Below are positions 1 through 5,085 of a stretch of DNA of 5,085 nt, one piece after another. The stretch comes from Desulfocapsa sulfexigens (GTDB lineage Bacteria; Desulfobacterota; Desulfobulbia; Desulfobulbales; Desulfocapsaceae), in NCBI GenBank assembly GCA_020721165.1, contig DYNG01000099.1:1-5085 (forward strand). The letters run 5' to 3'. Made by a program: the position numbers and the translations under genes. Position 1 is the first letter of the stretch; each line of letters begins with the position of its first letter. Below the pieces are notes generated by a model. It was not told the origin of the DNA. It worked only from the letters and a program-made list of their open reading frames with translations, and made no database searches.

Positions 1-54
1 CCCGCGACCTCCGGCGTGACAGGCCGGCACTCTAACCAACTGAGCTACAACCCC
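1..54 (-). tRNA. tRNA-Asp (anticodon GTC), 3' part cut off by the window edge
   Basis: Read on the minus strand, the sequence gives an acceptor 5' strand GGGGTTG, then TA, a D arm (GCTC, loop AGTTGGTTA, GAGT), an anticodon arm with stem CCGGC/GCCGG around loop CTGTCAC, a variable AGGTC, and the 5' half of the T stem, GCGGG, at bases 5-1. The anticodon GTC lies at 18-20, which reads aspartate codons GAC and GAU. The T loop, the other half of the T stem, the acceptor 3' strand and any encoded CCA lie outside the window. The 5' end was set by counting nine bases before the D stem, as in E. coli tRNA-Asp, so the GC at 55-56 is leader. All visible stems pair, so this is a normal gene and not a remnant. 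Confidence 0.96.
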
Positions 55-123
55 GCAAACTGCTGTTAATTCTTTCATCGTCTGCTTAACACCTTACAAC
101 ACTGTAAGTAAGTAAGGTTGGTT

Positions 124-153
124 TTTATACAACAGATACAGGCTGACACTCAA
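124..153 (-). promoter_or_regulatory. Candidate sigma70-type promoter for the tRNA-Asp gene
   Basis: On the minus strand a -35 element TTGAGT (153-148) and a -10 element TATAAA (129-124) are separated by 18 bases. Transcription would start near 117, leaving a leader of about 60 bases before the tRNA 5' end. The leader holds three tandem GTAA units (plus strand, 105-116) and a 6-bp inverted repeat, CTTACA/TGTAAG, at 93-108. The hexamers match the consensus only partly, so this is an inference from position and sequence. Confidence 0.4.
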
Positions 154-155
154 CA

Positions 156-194
156 AAATTCTGCATGCCGCAAAAAACAATGGCTGCTGAATTT
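156..194 (-). terminator. Weak interrupted hairpin at the end of ppnP, possible terminator
   Basis: AAATTC (156-161) can pair with GAATTT (189-194), then GC (163-164) with GC (186-187), and GCC (167-169) with GGC (182-184), with small mismatches between the segments. The structure overlaps the ppnP stop codon. No clear U tract follows it on the minus strand, so termination activity is doubtful. It is recorded because it is the only hairpin seen between ppnP and the tRNA promoter. Confidence 0.2.
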
Positions 195-507
195 ATGCAA
201 GGAATGAGCAGCAGTAGTCGGTAACAACATGAACCCTCATAATGAATGATGAATTTCCAGGAACCTCGAATGACTGCCCCCCGCCTATCCGTCGCCAGCC
301 ACTATCACCTGCAAGCTGAAGGTCAAGCTCCCCGTTAAGTATTTCCATAAGCTCTGGCGCCCCGGTGTTGAATGTGTACTCGCCAGGCTGCATAACTCCG
401 AGAGTTTTTTTCGAACCGTCTGAAAAAAGTACTGTATGGCTTGCAACAGCTCCATTGAAGTAAATATTAGCCTCTCTTGTGACTGTGACATTGCTGAATT
501 CTGACAT
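193..507 (-). CDS. ppnP: Pyrimidine/purine nucleoside phosphorylase PpnP (YaiE/DUF1255 family)
   Basis: The product is a 104-residue single-domain cupin that, by family knowledge, splits nucleosides with phosphate to give the free base and ribose-1-phosphate in the cytoplasm (nucleoside salvage). Family landmarks visible, numbered from the chosen start: GVMQPGEYTF at about 37-46, MEILNGEL at 54-61, FEVPGNSSF at 80-88 and the C-terminal DYCCSF at 97-102. These align by eye with E. coli PpnP (94 residues). The chosen ATG (507-505) is preceded by GGAG (517-514) six bases upstream, and the sequence MSEFSNVTV is the usual beginning of longer members of the family. The frame stays open to a TTG at 609 and would add a hydrophobic stretch of about 20 residues resembling a signal peptide. 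That TTG has no ribosome binding site, and export would not suit a cytosolic phosphorylase. The gene is monocistronic and divergent from the small exported-protein gene. Confidence 0.9.
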   Translation of the reverse strand: MSEFSNVTVTREANIYFNGAVASHTVLFSDGSKKTLGVMQPGEYTFNTGAPELMEILNGELDLQLAGDSGWRRIGGGQSFEVPGNSSFIMRVHVVTDYCCSFLA

Positions 508-513
508 TTCAAA

Positions 514-517
514 CTCC
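514..517 (-). promoter_or_regulatory. Shine-Dalgarno site that fixes the ppnP start
   Basis: GGAG on the minus strand lies six bases before the ATG at 507-505. The upstream alternatives are an ATG at 519-517, which overlaps this site, and a TTG at 609-607, which has nothing like it in front. The site therefore supports the 104-residue protein over the extended form. Confidence 0.65.
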
Positions 518-586
518 ATTCCGTATTCTTTTGTCTCAAATAAGGCAGCCACTGCCTCAACAGAAGCTGCAAGAATAAGCACAAAA

Positions 587-613
587 ATTATAAGACAAAA
601 AACAATCAATCAA
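587..613 (-). promoter_or_regulatory. Candidate promoter for ppnP
   Basis: A perfect TATAAT (592-587, minus strand) is preceded at 15 bases by TTGATT (613-608). The -10 element is ideal, but the spacer is shorter than the optimal 17. Transcription would begin near 580, about 70 bases upstream of the chosen ATG and downstream of the TTG at 609. If this promoter is real, the extended hydrophobic N-terminus cannot be translated from it, which agrees with the ribosome binding site evidence. Confidence 0.45.
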
Positions 614-688
614 TACAATATGATGCATGTATGGCACAACTAATGCTTTACAAAAAAGCAGAAATACAAACCTGCAAGGAGGCATACC

Positions 689-982
689 ATGAAAAAGATA
701 GTTTCGGCAATAATGTTTGCAGCGATCATAAGTTCGTTTACCGCAAATGCAGCAGAACTAAAGGCAGTCGGCGCAATAAGCAAAGTTGATATCAAAGGTA
801 CCAGCGCATCTGTTGAAATAAAGGAAACCGCCAGCGGGAAAAACATAGCTGTAACGGTTAACGATGAGCTTACAGTTGAAAAGCTTAAGGACAAAAGGAT
901 TTCAATAGGTGATGAGGTAAGAATAAAATACGAAAGTTCAAATGGAGTCACCAAGCTGCTGCGAAAGACAGCCGGTTGCTGA
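689..982 (+). CDS. Small exported protein of unknown function (97 residues)
   Basis: The start is well supported: AAGGAGG at 676-682 lies six bases before the ATG. Residues 1-21 look like a Sec signal peptide, with KK at positions 2-3, a hydrophobic core and an ANA-A cleavage site after residue 21. The mature protein would be about 76 residues, charged, rich in Lys, Glu and Val, with alternating hydrophobic residues that suggest a small beta-barrel or OB-like fold (for example the GDEVRIKYE segment at 74-82). The only cysteine is the last residue (97). I recall similar small periplasmic hypothetical proteins ending in a Gly-Cys pair in Geobacter-like bacteria, but cannot name a function. It is not a lipoprotein by sequence, because the cysteine is not at the signal-peptide junction. 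The gene stands alone, divergent from ppnP and convergent to lpxC. I found no convincing promoter in 610-675. Confidence 0.8.
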   Translation: MKKIVSAIMFAAIISSFTANAAELKAVGAISKVDIKGTSASVEIKETASGKNIAVTVNDELTVEKLKDKRISIGDEVRIKYESSNGVTKLLRKTAGC

Positions 983-991
983 AAGGCAACC
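974..991 (+). other. Small hairpin spanning the stop codon of the exported-protein gene
   Basis: GGTTGC (974-979) pairs with GCAACC (986-991) around a six-base loop that contains the TGA stop at 980-982. No U tract follows on either strand, so it is not a typical terminator. It could protect the mRNA 3' end or mean nothing. Confidence 0.3.
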
Positions 992-1019
992 AGGAGAGTA
1001 ACGGCAGCTTTTACGGGGC

Positions 1020-1050
1020 AGGGGCAGCACACCTGCCCTTTCCATTTTCT
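1020..1050 (+). terminator. Candidate terminator between the exported-protein gene and lpxC
   Basis: AGGGGCAG (1020-1027) pairs with CTGCCCTT (1033-1040), eight pairs including one G-U, around the loop CACAC. On the plus strand a moderately U-rich stretch follows (1039-1050), interrupted by C and A, so it best serves the plus-strand gene. Read on the minus strand, the hairpin is not followed by a U tract. Its place between two convergent genes supports a role in ending transcription. Confidence 0.55.
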
Positions 1051-1068
1051 GGCAAATCAATTGATGGA

Positions 1069-1899
1069 TCAGTAAATCCTGTAATTGGCCGGATCGCTGA
1101 AAAGCTCCTTAAGCAACAGGTTGTTAAGATAGTGGCCGGTCTTGTGGGCCTCAACCTTGCCCAGAATTCTGTAACCGCTGGTATAAAGGTCTCCGATAAG
1201 ATCGAGAATTTTGTGGTTTACAAGCTCCTTCCTGTATCTTAGTCCCTTGGGGTTTATAACTTCGTCTTCTCCTATGACAACGGCATTTTCCAGCGAACCG
1301 CCCTTTGCAAGGCCAGCCTTCTTTATTGCCTCAATCTCCTCAAGCATTGTAAATGTTCGGGAATTCAGAATAGAAAACGCATTTTCCACATCAGAAACAC
1401 GCCTGCGCTGAAGCCCCACAGGCTGACGAAACTCAATTGTCATTGCAATATCCAGTGTATTATGGGGCTTAAGCCTTACCCATGAGTCACCGGATCTCAC
1501 CTCAACAGGCCTCAACACCTTCAGATAAATCCCGTGTTCCTGCTGAAATTCATAAGCCCCCGCCTTCCATATCCCCTGATAGAACTCCCATGCCGAACCA
1601 TCAAGAATAGGCACTTCAGGACCGTCAATGTACACAAGACAGTTTGTAATTCCCGCAAAATAGAAAGCTGCCATAAGATGTTCAATGGTGGAAACGCTGC
1701 CGGACTCTTTTGCTATCTGTGTTGAAAGCCGTGTGTCAGCCACATGGTCATATCTGGCGGGTATCTGTACTCCATTAAAGACAAAAACAATTCCGGAATC
1801 TCTCGATGGAAGAAATTCAAGATTTACCTGATGACCTGAGTGCAGGCCAATGCCAGAGAGTCTGAATATACGGTTTACTGTGGTTTGGCGTTTTATCAT
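1069..1899 (-). CDS. lpxC: UDP-3-O-acyl-N-acetylglucosamine deacetylase LpxC
   Basis: LpxC is the zinc enzyme that catalyses the committed step of lipid A synthesis, removing the acetyl group from UDP-3-O-acyl-GlcNAc in the cytoplasm. All active-site residues are present at a constant offset from E. coli: E73 and H74 in EHLMAA, T182 in SRTF, H229, K230 and D233 in HKILD, D237 in IGD, and H256 in TGHYLNN. H74, H229 and D233 are the zinc ligands. Other family motifs are SGIGLHSG (15-22), DGPEVPILDGSA (92-103) and GGSLENAVV (200-208). The length of 276 residues is short against 305 in E. coli but covers both domains, and there is no FabZ fusion. The pattern around 178-270 reminds me of alphaproteobacterial LpxC. 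The gene follows cysE after 12 bases. It lacks a good ribosome binding site, with only GTGAG at the cysE stop, which suggests translational coupling. Confidence 0.97.
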   Translation of the reverse strand: MIKRQTTVNRIFRLSGIGLHSGHQVNLEFLPSRDSGIVFVFNGVQIPARYDHVADTRLSTQIAKESGSVSTIEHLMAAFYFAGITNCLVYIDGPEVPILDGSAWEFYQGIWKAGAYEFQQEHGIYLKVLRPVEVRSGDSWVRLKPHNTLDIAMTIEFRQPVGLQRRRVSDVENAFSILNSRTFTMLEEIEAIKKAGLAKGGSLENAVVIGEDEVINPKGLRYRKELVNHKILDLIGDLYTSGYRILGKVEAHKTGHYLNNLLLKELFSDPANYRIY

Positions 1900-1911
1900 T
1901 CGTGGTTTATC

Positions 1912-2607
1912 TCACGATTTAAGGGCTCCGTCAACCACCTGTTTTTTCAAAGTATCATGTTCATTCTTCAACTCTTCATACTTCAGTTCAAGACTTTTAA
2001 GCTGATCAAACAGGCAGGCCATTGCAGTGGCCGATGGGTCCGGCAACCTGCCATGTTCAAGGTCTGGCCTGCCATGATTGGTAGCACCCTCGGGAGCCAG
2101 AACAATCTTGCCCGGAATACCGACCACCGTTGCATTTGGAGGAACGGCCCTGACCACCACTGAGTTGGATCCGATCTTTGCGCCACGCCCCACTGTAAAA
2201 GGCCCAAGCACCTTGGCCCCGGAACCTATTACTACATTGTCCTCAAGGGTAGGATGCCGTTTCACCTTGTCCCAGGTAACCCCTCCAAGAGTCACGCCGT
2301 GATAAAGTGTCACATCATCGCCTATTTCAGCTGTCTCACCGATGACTACCCCCATACCGTGATCAATAAAAAAACGTTTTCCTATCTTTGCTCCAGGATG
2401 AATTTCAATACCTGTAAGAAACCTGGAGATCTGGGAAACAAAACGCCCCATAAAGAAAAATTCGCGCATCCAGATCCAGTGCGCAATACGATGCAGCCAT
2501 ATTGCATGCAAACCGGGATAACAAAACAGAACCTCCACAAAACTGCGCGCTGCCGGGTCACGATCAAAAACAGAGCGTATATCGTCGCGCATCCTTGTAA
2601 ACATCAT
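1912..2607 (-). CDS. cysE: Serine O-acetyltransferase CysE (short EpsC type)
   Basis: The enzyme makes O-acetylserine from serine and acetyl-CoA, the first step of cysteine synthesis in the cytoplasm. The N-terminal helical part (about 1-62) is shorter than in E. coli CysE, as in EpsC-type enzymes. It is followed by left-handed beta-helix hexapeptide repeats (about 66-168). Visible catalytic-site equivalents are H83 in IDHGMG and H118 in KRHPTLE; E68 in IEIHPGA stands where E. coli has an aspartate, which is common in the short type. GVTLGGV (104-110), GSGAKVLGPF (128-137) and GIPGKIV (163-169) are family motifs. Residues about 196-226 form a charged helical or coiled-coil tail, and the protein ends in Ser, not the Ile that E. 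coli CysE uses to bind CysK. Two ATGs in a row are possible starts: GAGAAAGG (2620-2613) is 5 bases from 2607 and 8 from 2604, and homologues usually begin Met-Phe, favouring 2604. It is the first gene of a likely operon with lpxC. I found no convincing promoter. Confidence 0.96.
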   Translation of the reverse strand: MMFTRMRDDIRSVFDRDPAARSFVEVLFCYPGLHAIWLHRIAHWIWMREFFFMGRFVSQISRFLTGIEIHPGAKIGKRFFIDHGMGVVIGETAEIGDDVTLYHGVTLGGVTWDKVKRHPTLEDNVVIGSGAKVLGPFTVGRGAKIGSNSVVVRAVPPNATVVGIPGKIVLAPEGATNHGRPDLEHGRLPDPSATAMACLFDQLKSLELKYEELKNEHDTLKKQVVDGALKS

Positions 2608-2706
2608 TGGAACCTTTCTCGTTTATTAATATTTTTCAGGCTATCATACAGGACTAAATGAGTCAACTTTGAGACAGCAACTTATCACTCGACAAAAACC
2701 ACTGTT

Positions 2707-2736
2707 TTGAATACTATGGCGAAGATTTTGTATACA
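2707..2736 (+). promoter_or_regulatory. Candidate promoter of the fumarase gene
   Basis: TTGAAT (2707-2712) and TATACA (2731-2736) are separated by 18 bases, with TG immediately before the -10 element. Each hexamer matches the sigma70 consensus at four of six positions. Transcription would start near 2743, about 40 bases before the ATG. It lies in the 173-base space between the divergent cysE and fumarase genes. No riboswitch-like structure was recognised in this space. Confidence 0.4.
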
Positions 2737-2780
2737 CTATCGGACAATGCTCCGAACCATCTATCGAAAGGAGTTATCGC

Positions 2781-4409
2781 ATGTCAACAAAGCCGTTTGT
2801 TTACCAGGAACCGTTCCCGCTTTCCAAGGATGAAACTCATTACTACAAGATTGAAGGCTCGGAGAAGTATGTCTCAGTTGTCCAGTTTGAGGGAAAGGAT
2901 GTTGTAAAGGTTGATCCGGAGGCACTTACAGTACTTACCAACCAGGCCATGAAGGAACTTTCATTCCTGTTGCGTCCCAGCCATAACGAGCAGGTAGCCA
3001 AAATTCTGGCCGACCCTGAATCATCCCAGAACGACAAAGGCGTTGCACTTGCCTTTCTGCGCAATGCCATGGTTTCGGCAAAGTTTGAGCTGCCCTTCTG
3101 TCAGGATACCGGCACCGCCACTGTAATTGCAAAAAAAGGTCAGCAGATATGGACCGGTGGCAATGACGAAGAGTATATATCAAAAGGTGTGTACAAGACT
3201 TACACCGAAGAAAACCTCCGTTACTCCCAGACTGTTGCACTGGATATGTACAAAGAGGTTAATACCGGCACCAACCTGCCTGCCCAAATAGACATAATGG
3301 CTACCAGCGGTGATTACTACAAATTCCTCTTTATAGCCAAAGGGGGTGGCTCTGCAAACAAGACCATGTTCTATCAAGAGACAAAGGCTCTTTTGACCCC
3401 TGAAAAGCTTGAAAAGTTTCTGATTGAAAAGATGAAATACCTGGGCACCGCCGCCTGTCCTCCTTACCATATAGCCTTCGTTATTGGCGGAACCTCTGCA
3501 GATGCCTGCATGAAAACCGTCAAGCTGGCCACAACCCGTGACCTTGATGCCCTGCCAACTGAAGGCAATGAGCATGGCCAGGCATTCCGGGATGTAGAGC
3601 TTGAGAACAAAATGCTGGCAGCCGCCCAGAAACTGGGAATAGGCGCTCAGTTTGGCGGCAAGCACTTTGCCCACGATGTCCGCATAATACGCCTGCCTCG
3701 CCATGGAGCATCCTGCCCGGTTGGCATGGCCGTATCATGTTCAGCAGACCGTAACCTGAAGGCCAAGATCACAAAAGACGGTCTTTTCCTGGAGCAACTG
3801 GACAGAGATCCTGGCCGCCTGCTTCCTGAAGAGTACCGTTTGGCCAGGCATGAGCATGGCCACAAGATTGATCTCTCCAAACCACTTCCAGAAACACTGA
3901 AAGAACTTTCAGGCCTTAAGGTGGGTGATGCATTGCTGCTTAACGGTACTATTGTAGTGGGCCGCGACATTGCCCATGCAAAGTTCAAGGAGATCCTTGA
4001 CAGCGGCAAGCCCCTTCCTGAATATCTGGCCAAATATCCGATTTACTACGCCGGCCCTGCCAAGACTCCTCCAGGAAAGCCTTCCGGTTCCTTCGGCCCG
4101 ACAACTGCAGGCAGGATGGATTCATATGTTGACCTCCTGCAGAGTAAGGGCGGTTCCATGATAATGATTGCCAAAGGGAACCGTTCACAGCAGGTAACGG
4201 ATGCCTGCAAAAAATACGGCGGCTTCTACCTGGGCTCCATTGGCGGACCTGCAGCTCTCCTGGCTGAGGAGAATATAAAGAAGGTTGAATGTATAGATTT
4301 CCCTGAGCTTGGCATGGAAGCTGTCTGGAAGATAGAAGTTGAGAATTTCCCTGCATTTATACTGGTTGATGATAAAGGCAACGACTTTTTCAAACAGCTG
4401 GGCCTGTAA
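2781..4409 (+). CDS. fumA: Class I fumarate hydratase (FumA/FumB type, [4Fe-4S])
   Basis: The enzyme interconverts fumarate and L-malate in the cytoplasm, for the TCA cycle or for the reductive branch that supplies fumarate. It is a full-length single-chain class I fumarase: 542 residues against 548 in E. coli FumA. The three cysteines expected to hold the [4Fe-4S] cluster are C107 (PFCQDTGT), C226 (GTAACPPYH) and C312 (GASCPVG). Other landmarks are KGGGSANKT (187-195), IGGTSADACMKTVKLA (235-250), TEGNEHGQAFRD (260-271) and AQFGGKHFAHDVR (289-301). The C-terminal swivelling beta domain begins near 370 and contains GDALLLNGTIVVGRDIAHAK (382-401) and TTAGRMDSYVD (441-451). The start is clear, with GAAAGGAG at 2766-2773 seven bases before the ATG. 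Class I fumarases are oxygen- and superoxide-sensitive, which fits an anaerobic or microaerobic host. The gene is monocistronic, between its own candidate promoter and a strong terminator. The symbol fumA is by family; FumB is equally similar by eye. Confidence 0.97.
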   Translation: MSTKPFVYQEPFPLSKDETHYYKIEGSEKYVSVVQFEGKDVVKVDPEALTVLTNQAMKELSFLLRPSHNEQVAKILADPESSQNDKGVALAFLRNAMVSAKFELPFCQDTGTATVIAKKGQQIWTGGNDEEYISKGVYKTYTEENLRYSQTVALDMYKEVNTGTNLPAQIDIMATSGDYYKFLFIAKGGGSANKTMFYQETKALLTPEKLEKFLIEKMKYLGTAACPPYHIAFVIGGTSADACMKTVKLATTRDLDALPTEGNEHGQAFRDVELENKMLAAAQKLGIGAQFGGKHFAHDVRIIRLPRHGASCPVGMAVSCSADRNLKAKITKDGLFLEQLDRDPGRLLPEEYRLARHEHGHKIDLSKPLPETLKELSGLKVGDALLLNGTIVVGRDIAHAKFKEILDSGKPLPEYLAKYPIYYAGPAKTPPGKPSGSFGPTTAGRMDSYVDLLQSKGGSMIMIAKGNRSQQVTDACKKYGGFYLGSIGGPAALLAEENIKKVECIDFPELGMEAVWKIEVENFPAFILVDDKGNDFFKQLGL

Positions 4410-4430
4410 TATCAGACTTTGTATAGCGAT

Positions 4431-4473
4431 TAAACTCTCCCCCTGCTGGCGGTTTCAAGGGGGAGAGTTTTTT
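4431..4473 (+). terminator. Strong intrinsic terminator after the fumarase gene
   Basis: AAACTCTCCCCCT (4432-4444) pairs perfectly with AGGGGGAGAGTTT (4458-4470), a 13-bp stem with a 13-base loop, followed by an unbroken run of T through 4473 and then AATTTT. It begins about 20 bases after the stop codon. The flanking A residues give only a short T run on the minus strand, so it mainly serves the fumarase transcript. Confidence 0.93.
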
Positions 4474-4510
4474 AATTTTGAGCAGAACAAAAAATTGTAA
4501 ACTCTTAATC

Positions 4511-4539
4511 TTGCATCTATGGCAACAAAAACATATAAT
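4511..4539 (+). promoter_or_regulatory. Candidate promoter of the FapA-family gene
   Basis: TTGCAT (4511-4516), a 17-base spacer and a perfect TATAAT (4534-4539) give a sigma70-type promoter. Transcription would start near 4546, leaving a leader of about 30 bases that contains GGAG at 4563-4566. It lies directly after the fumarase terminator, so the downstream gene is an independent unit. The sequence does not resemble a sigma28 or sigma54 flagellar promoter. Confidence 0.6.
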
Positions 4540-4577
4540 GACTAGAATTTAAGTCAAGATACGGAGAATACAGTCAA

Positions 4578-5085
4578 TTGGCAACCATGGAACAGTCATC
4601 ATCAGGCTCCAAGGAAAAACGGATCGAATTCAAGCGTTTGGGTTATCGCCTTGAGCTTGTAATATCACCAGATGCCCTTGAATGTTCGGCAGTATATGAG
4701 CCATCTGCCACCAACGGCACACCCCTTAATCTTCAGGAACTGAAAACATACCTGGCGCAGGCAAAGATAATTGAAGGTCTTATTGACAATGCCATTGATG
4801 ATCTTATCAGCGCAGCTGCAGCATTAAAGCCGCTTACCGGTTTTGTTGTCGCCCGCGGAACCCCTATGGTGCCTGGCGAAGATGGAAGGATTGAGCTTGC
4901 AGTAACTGATTCACTCGATACCAGCGCAGAAAGTGATGAGGAGGCTGAAGAGTGCAAGCTTGATACAGTTGATCTGAAACGGGTACAGAGTTTCTTCAAT
5001 GTTTCAGCGGGACAGCTCATAGGCATCATCCTCCGCCCCGGTAGCGGATCAACGGGCAAAAATGTCCATGGTGCACCAATTTATG
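4578..5085 (+). CDS. FapA/DUF342-family protein, N-terminal part, cut by the window edge
   Basis: The frame runs open to the window end and gives about 169 residues. The pattern is that of the FapA N-terminal domain: VVARGTPMVPGEDGRIEL (about 90-107), VDLKRVQSFFNVSAGQLIG (about 131-149) and RPGSGSTGKNVHGAPIY just before the edge. Full-length members continue into a beta-helix-like DUF342 domain and often a coiled coil, all outside the window. Function is poorly known: some FapA proteins affect polar flagellar assembly, but many members occur away from flagellar genes. An acidic insertion (about 111-125) sits between the two conserved blocks. The start is uncertain. TTG at 4578 lies 11 bases after GGAG (4563-4566), while the in-frame ATG at 4587 is 20 bases away, too far for that site. 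An in-frame stop at 4539-4541 limits the start. No flagellar gene is visible here. Confidence 0.85.
   Translation, partial: MATMEQSSSGSKEKRIEFKRLGYRLELVISPDALECSAVYEPSATNGTPLNLQELKTYLAQAKIIEGLIDNAIDDLISAAAALKPLTGFVVARGTPMVPGEDGRIELAVTDSLDTSAESDEEAEECKLDTVDLKRVQSFFNVSAGQLIGIILRPGSGSTGKNVHGAPIY

Noticed and set aside
105..116. GTAA repeats as part of a CRISPR or integration site beside a tRNA
   Set aside because: There are only three four-base units with no spacers. The repeat lies upstream of the tRNA 5' end, whereas integration sites normally use the 3' end, and no integrase is visible.
976..1242. An 88-codon plus-strand open frame running from the exported-protein stop region into lpxC
   Set aside because: It overlaps the intergenic hairpins and the conserved lpxC C-terminus on the other strand and shows no protein family.
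2254..2661. A 135-codon plus-strand open frame across cysE and its upstream region
   Set aside because: It is antisense to a clear cysE, shows no domain pattern, and its composition is that of a reversed coding strand.
2608..2700. Promoter for cysE using TTGACT (minus strand) or TATGAT at 2648-2643
   Set aside because: The two elements are only 12 bases apart, and neither has a partner at acceptable spacing, so no promoter is assigned.
2608..2780. A riboswitch or T-box controlling cysE or the fumarase
   Set aside because: No conserved T-box sequence, SAM-riboswitch pattern or terminator/antiterminator pair was seen, and the leaders are too short.
2707..2907. A plus-strand open frame overlapping the fumarase start in another frame, as a possible leader peptide
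   Set aside because: It has no ribosome binding site, its start lies inside the candidate promoter, and it shows no attenuator-like codon run or structure.
3180..3704. A 174-codon open frame on the minus strand inside the fumarase gene
   Set aside because: It lies entirely within a full-length conserved enzyme gene, its translation shows no recognisable family, and it has no ribosome binding site. It is a product of the fumarase codon pattern.
4733..5059. A 108-codon minus-strand open frame opposite the FapA-family gene
   Set aside because: It is serine-rich low-complexity translation opposite a frame with clear FapA motifs, and the plus-strand frame is far better supported.

Overview
The window looks like ordinary chromosomal housekeeping DNA from a Gram-negative bacterium, probably an anaerobe or facultative anaerobe. 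It contains LpxC (lipid A synthesis, so an LPS outer membrane), a small Sec-exported protein, an oxygen-sensitive type [4Fe-4S] class I fumarase, an EpsC-type serine acetyltransferase and a FapA/DUF342 protein. From memory of the families, CysE, the fumarase, PpnP and the small exported protein resemble sequences from Geobacter-like (desulfuromonad) bacteria. The short stand-alone LpxC reads more like the alphaproteobacterial type. I cannot settle the lineage without a search. Base composition is moderate and looks even throughout; I see no insertion sequence, phage gene, CRISPR array or integrase.

Layout, left to right. The 5' part of a tRNA-Asp(GTC) gene on the minus strand is cut by the left edge (1-54), with a candidate promoter at 124-153. 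A ppnP gene follows on the minus strand (193-507); its open frame can be extended upstream, but its ribosome binding site supports the internal start. Divergent from it is a small gene for an exported protein of unknown function (689-982, plus), ending before a hairpin at 1020-1040. Convergent to that gene is a likely two-gene operon on the minus strand, cysE (1912-2607) then lpxC (1069-1899), with a 12-base gap. Divergent from cysE is a complete class I fumarase gene (2781-4409, plus) with its own candidate promoter and a strong intrinsic terminator (4431-4473). A new transcription unit then starts from a TATAAT-type promoter (4511-4539) and encodes the N-terminal part of a FapA/DUF342 protein, cut by the right edge.

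The genes do not form one pathway. They cover nucleoside salvage (PpnP), cysteine synthesis (CysE), lipid A synthesis (LpxC), the TCA cycle or fumarate metabolism (fumarase) and a poorly understood FapA protein. The only pairing that suggests co-expression is cysE-lpxC. No stretch longer than about 180 bases lacks a gene. I looked for an undescribed multi-gene system and did not find one; the findings below are modest and mostly concern starts, termini and small elements.
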